Position numbers and translations under genes: made by a program
In this document: piece after piece, positions 6,781 through 9,062 of the stretch
Numbering within the stretch: position 1 is the stretch's first letter
How the letters are laid out: each line of letters starts with the position of its first letter
Source of the DNA: DTU080 sp050945315
GTDB taxonomy: Bacteria > Bacillota > Limnochordia > DTU080
Reading direction: 5' to 3'
Length of the DNA stretch: 9,062 nucleotides
NCBI GenBank assembly: GCA_050945315.1
Contig: JBMNSS010000112.1
Coordinates: forward strand, 1-9,062
The notes under the pieces: generated by a model
Databases searched by the model: none
What the model saw: only the letters and a program-made list of their open reading frames with translations
What the model was told of the DNA's origin: nothing

Positions 6781-7605
6781 TTGCGATTTGGTTGTTGCAT
6801 TAATCTGGGATCTTTCGTGCCCCAGGTAGCCGGTGAAGCTAAGGCCCAGACAACGACGGACGCTGTCGGAGATTCGCTGCGGTTTCTATCTGATGTCGGA
6901 TACGATTTTGCCGAGTTTACCGTCGGACTGGCCATGAACCCTCCACAGGGTGACTTCGAGGCGTTGCTCAAGGCTGTTCGTGGGGCAGAGTTGCCTGTAT
7001 ACGCCTTCAACAGCTTCATACCGCCCACACTGCCTCTCATTGGCCCTGGGCGTGATCTCAGAGCACTTGAGGAGTATGTAAAAGAGGCCTGCTCTCGCAT
7101 ATCGCGCCTGGGCGGCCGTGTGATAGTCTTAGGTAGCGGTGGGGCTCGCCGCGTTCCCGACGGAGTCAGCCAGGGCGACGCCAAAATCGCCTTGATGGAG
7201 TTCTTGGCTATGGCAGGGCGGCATGCCTCCCCCTATGGGATATCTATCGTGCTGGAGCCTCTCAATAAGAAAGAGACCAATCTCATACACCTGGTAAGTG
7301 ACGCAGTGAGTATAGCTAAGGAGATCAATATGGACAACGTCCGCGCCCTTGCGGACACCTATCACATGGAAATGGAAGGCGAATCACCACAAGTACTGGC
7401 TGATCTCGGCGCTTTCCTGCGTCATGTTCATGTGGCGGATACCGATCGGCGCGCCCCTGGTACCGGGCACTATGATTACGGTCTTCTTCGCAAGTGTCTG
7501 GAGGCCGGTGGCTATTCCGGTTGCGTCTCCGTGGAGTGCAAGTGGGAGGATTTCAGGGCAGAAGCTTCGCTGGCACTGCGCACACTGCGTCACGCGTGGT
7601 CCTGA
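6781..7605 (+). CDS. TIM-barrel sugar (phosphate) epimerase/isomerase
   Basis: A 274-residue protein of the xylose-isomerase-like TIM-barrel superfamily (AP endonuclease 2 / sugar phosphate isomerase-epimerase). Four likely metal ligands follow the order of ketose 3-epimerases: E159 in VLEPLN, D192 in ADTYHM, H217 in HVHVADTD, and E252 in VSVECKW. The DTDRRAPGTGHYDY stretch (220-233) matches the substrate-side loop of that group. Its substrate is probably a free or phosphorylated keto-sugar, but this cannot be fixed from sequence. The start is TTG at 6781, 7 nt after AAAGGGGG (6766-6773). A TTG at 6775 is only 1 nt away and less likely. The next gene follows after 33 nt, so the two are probably one transcript and one pathway. 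A DNA-repair endonuclease IV role is unlikely because that family's full metal set is absent. Confidence 0.85.
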   Translation: MRFGCCINLGSFVPQVAGEAKAQTTTDAVGDSLRFLSDVGYDFAEFTVGLAMNPPQGDFEALLKAVRGAELPVYAFNSFIPPTLPLIGPGRDLRALEEYVKEACSRISRLGGRVIVLGSGGARRVPDGVSQGDAKIALMEFLAMAGRHASPYGISIVLEPLNKKETNLIHLVSDAVSIAKEINMDNVRALADTYHMEMEGESPQVLADLGAFLRHVHVADTDRRAPGTGHYDYGLLRKCLEAGGYSGCVSVECKWEDFRAEASLALRTLRHAWS

Positions 7606-7638
7606 GAGTACCCCTGTAGTACATAGGAGGGTCGAATC

Positions 7639-8763
7639 ATGAGACTGTTGTTGAAGGCCGGTCCCCATCATCGCTACTATGCTCCCGTCTGGGTACCTTT
7701 GACAGATAAATTCGCAGGACTCCCCAATGATTGGCAAGAGCTGGTCGAAGCCGGTCATGGAACAGGATTGATAGCATGTCAGGGTGCTACGCTACCGGCG
7801 CAAGTGGTTTCAACTCCTGAAGGGAAGTACGTGGTTTTCACGGTACCATGGATGGAGGCCAGCGGCGAGAAGACCTGCGAGTTTGTTTCCGGCAAGGTCG
7901 ATATACCGGGAGTCAGACTGGTCGATAAGCACGATCGCCTTGAGCTTCGCATACAAGATCAATGGTTCACGGAATACGTCTTTGAAGGCCATGCGAAGCC
8001 CTTCTGGGGTCCCATTGCGGCTCCGGGTGTCAACGCTTCTATCACTAGGCTTGATCTGGAGACTCGGGAGCATCCGCACCAAAGATCGCTCTGGTTCTCA
8101 CACGGTGACGTCAACGGTGTAGACTGTTGGAATGAACCGGCAGAGAGCCACGGCAAAGAGATACACAAAACCTTCACCCATCGGACGGATGGCGGTGTCG
8201 TCGGCTTTTTCAGTTCAGAAAACACCTGGACCGACTTTCACGGACAAGCCCTCCTCGATGATCATCGCTGCATGGCCTTGTACAACCTTTGGGAAGGTCA
8301 GCGGATAATGGATCTGTCCATAACCCTGAAGGCCAACTACGGTCCTGTATCGCTGGGAGCCACCAAGGAGGCTGGGCCTCTTGGTATACGCGTTGCTCCG
8401 GAGATGACCGTGAAAAGCGGCGGAAGGATCTCCAACGCCTACGGTGCCGTCAATGAGGTAGAGTGTTGGGGCAAGCGCTCCCCCTGGTGTGACTACTCGG
8501 GTACCGTGGAAGGACACTCAGTCGGCATCGCCATCTTTGATCACGCCGATAACGAAGATCATCCCTCGTTCTGGCACGTCAGGGACTATGGGCTGTTTGC
8601 AGGGAACAACTTCCACTTCCTCGGTGAAAGGCGTCTGGAATCCGGTGAAAGCGTCACCTACCGCTATCGAGTGTTGTTCCATGCGGGTGATTGCGAGCTG
8701 GCCCGGGTGGCGGCACGTTATCATGATTACGCCAATCCCATCAAAGTTGAGCTCTTGATTTAA
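7639..8763 (+). CDS. DUF6807 (PmoA-family) protein, likely sugar catabolism
   Basis: A 374-residue protein recognised as DUF6807, also labelled the PmoA family, a name that does not make it a methane monooxygenase. The hallmark is EHPHQRSLWFSHGDVNG at 144-160, followed by VDCWNEP. Further conserved-looking blocks are KPFWGPI (120-126), NLWEG (216-220) and DHADNEDHPSFWHVRDYG (301-318). There is no signal peptide or membrane segment, and the composition suggests a cytoplasmic beta-rich fold. Family members often lie beside TIM-barrel epimerases and Gfo/Idh/MocA dehydrogenases in sugar-catabolic clusters, and the gene upstream fits this. Its reaction is not established to my knowledge. The ATG is preceded by AGGAGG (7625-7630) at 8-nt spacing, one of the strongest ribosome binding sites here. 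The tail lacks obvious truncation. Confidence 0.85.
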   Translation: MRLLLKAGPHHRYYAPVWVPLTDKFAGLPNDWQELVEAGHGTGLIACQGATLPAQVVSTPEGKYVVFTVPWMEASGEKTCEFVSGKVDIPGVRLVDKHDRLELRIQDQWFTEYVFEGHAKPFWGPIAAPGVNASITRLDLETREHPHQRSLWFSHGDVNGVDCWNEPAESHGKEIHKTFTHRTDGGVVGFFSSENTWTDFHGQALLDDHRCMALYNLWEGQRIMDLSITLKANYGPVSLGATKEAGPLGIRVAPEMTVKSGGRISNAYGAVNEVECWGKRSPWCDYSGTVEGHSVGIAIFDHADNEDHPSFWHVRDYGLFAGNNFHFLGERRLESGESVTYRYRVLFHAGDCELARVAARYHDYANPIKVELLI

Positions 8764-8790
8764 TCGACTCTTTCTATCATCCGTAGGCAC

Positions 8791-8803
8791 CCGGATCATC
8801 CGG
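8791..8803. repeat. 13-bp dyad CCGGAT-C-ATCCGG
   Basis: Perfect 6-bp arms around a single central base, 27 nt after the DUF6807 stop. The loop is too short for a hairpin, so a protein-binding site is one option and chance another. No partner site seen. Confidence 0.3.
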
Positions 8804-8839
8804 TTCTTAGTTCTTCGAGTACTGCCCCAAAGGCCAAAG

Positions 8840-8877
8840 ACATAGCCTGGGGCGATCGCGTCGACTCCAGGCTATGT
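8840..8877. terminator. Terminator-like 11-bp hairpin after the DUF6807 gene
   Basis: ACATAGCCTGG (8840-8850) and CCAGGCTATGT (8867-8877) pair perfectly over 11 bp, and G-U plus G-C pairs can extend the stem inwards to leave a 12-nt loop. It lies 76 nt after the DUF6807 stop. No T-run follows on the plus strand; the minus side reads TCTTTGGCCTTT, so either direction is possible. An upstream arm at 8824-8834 can pair with part of the stem and would compete with it. Confidence 0.45.
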
Positions 8878-8968
8878 GGCGCTGATCGGACAGGAATCAA
8901 GCCGACGGGCAACGCCATCGTTGAGGATTGGTCAGAAACACTTGCCTTCGACCGCTTTGGACGGAGGT

Positions 8969-9062
8969 ATGGTCATCAACTATCTGCCTCCGGCGCGCCG
9001 TGACTGGCGCCAAGGCGTTCCCGAGGAGTCCTACCATCCTGATGTCGCGAATTTGCACCGCT
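8969..9062 (+). CDS. Possible 5' end of a gene cut by the window edge
   Basis: From ATG at 8969 a frame stays open to the edge (31 codons, starting MVINYLPPARRDW). The frame itself is open back to 8846. GGAGG (8963-8967) precedes the ATG but only 1 nt away, which is too close to be a good ribosome binding site. I do not recognise the product. Another start upstream, such as GTG at 8876, is possible but lies in the hairpin. It may be a chance frame. Confidence 0.25.
   Translation, partial: MVINYLPPARRDWRQGVPEESYHPDVANLHR

Larger units (their letters stand above)
8764..9062. other. 299-bp tail with structured elements and no confirmed gene
   Basis: No full gene fits here. It holds a 13-bp dyad (8791-8803), a strong hairpin with a competing fold (8824-8877), and a frame that stays open from 8846 to the right edge. 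Confidence 0.6.

Noticed and set aside
6781..7605. Endonuclease IV (AP endonuclease) because of the nearby repair genes
   Set aside because: The fold is shared, but the metal ligands and the EPLN, ADTYHM and HVHVADTD motifs fit sugar epimerases, and the partner gene is DUF6807.
8852..8859. GCGATCGC octamer like the cyanobacterial HIP1 element
   Set aside because: I noticed only this one copy, and the other features do not suggest a cyanobacterium, so it is probably chance in the hairpin loop.
1..9062. A new defence or mobile-element system across the window
   Set aside because: Apart from the intron end, all genes are housekeeping or metabolic, and I saw no nuclease-effector, toxin-antitoxin, integrase or transposase gene.

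Overview
The window looks like chromosomal DNA of a bacterium, most likely an anaerobic or thermophile-like member of the Bacillota (Firmicutes). This rests on several signs: an SLH-domain cell-surface protein, a Bacillus-type DNA polymerase I without proofreading residues, the gene order polA-mutM-coaE, strong GGAGG-type ribosome binding sites with frequent TTG/GTG starts, and a class IIC group II intron like those of Bacillota. Base composition looks fairly even and moderately GC-rich by eye. The species cannot be named from sequence alone.

Layout. Positions 1-121 (minus strand) hold the 5' end of a group IIC intron, cut by the window edge. It lies 5 nt beyond a perfect 12-bp terminator hairpin (127-155) that belongs to the minus-strand SLH protein gene (179-1378). 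A 240-bp divergent region (about 1379-1621) carries a plausible polA promoter and a 9-bp dyad close to the polA start. The plus strand then reads polA (DNA polymerase I), mutM (formamidopyrimidine-DNA glycosylase), coaE (dephospho-CoA kinase) and mgsA (methylglyoxal synthase). The first three overlap and are probably translationally coupled; mgsA follows after 25 nt. After a 209-bp gap with an inverted repeat comes a small zinc-ribbon/DUF1232 protein. Next is a two-gene unit of a TIM-barrel sugar epimerase/isomerase-like protein and a DUF6807 (PmoA-family) protein. The last 299 bp hold a strong hairpin with a competing alternative fold, a short dyad and perhaps the start of another gene.

Functionally, polA and mutM act in repair synthesis and base-excision repair, and coaE completes coenzyme A synthesis. 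mgsA opens the methylglyoxal bypass of glycolysis. The epimerase/DUF6807 pair suggests catabolism of an unusual or oxidised sugar, with partner genes perhaps beyond the right edge. The least routine items are the group IIC intron behind a terminator, the tandem DW repeats of the SLH protein, and the poorly characterised sugar-related pair. I saw no CRISPR array, tRNA, rRNA, phage genes or defence system.
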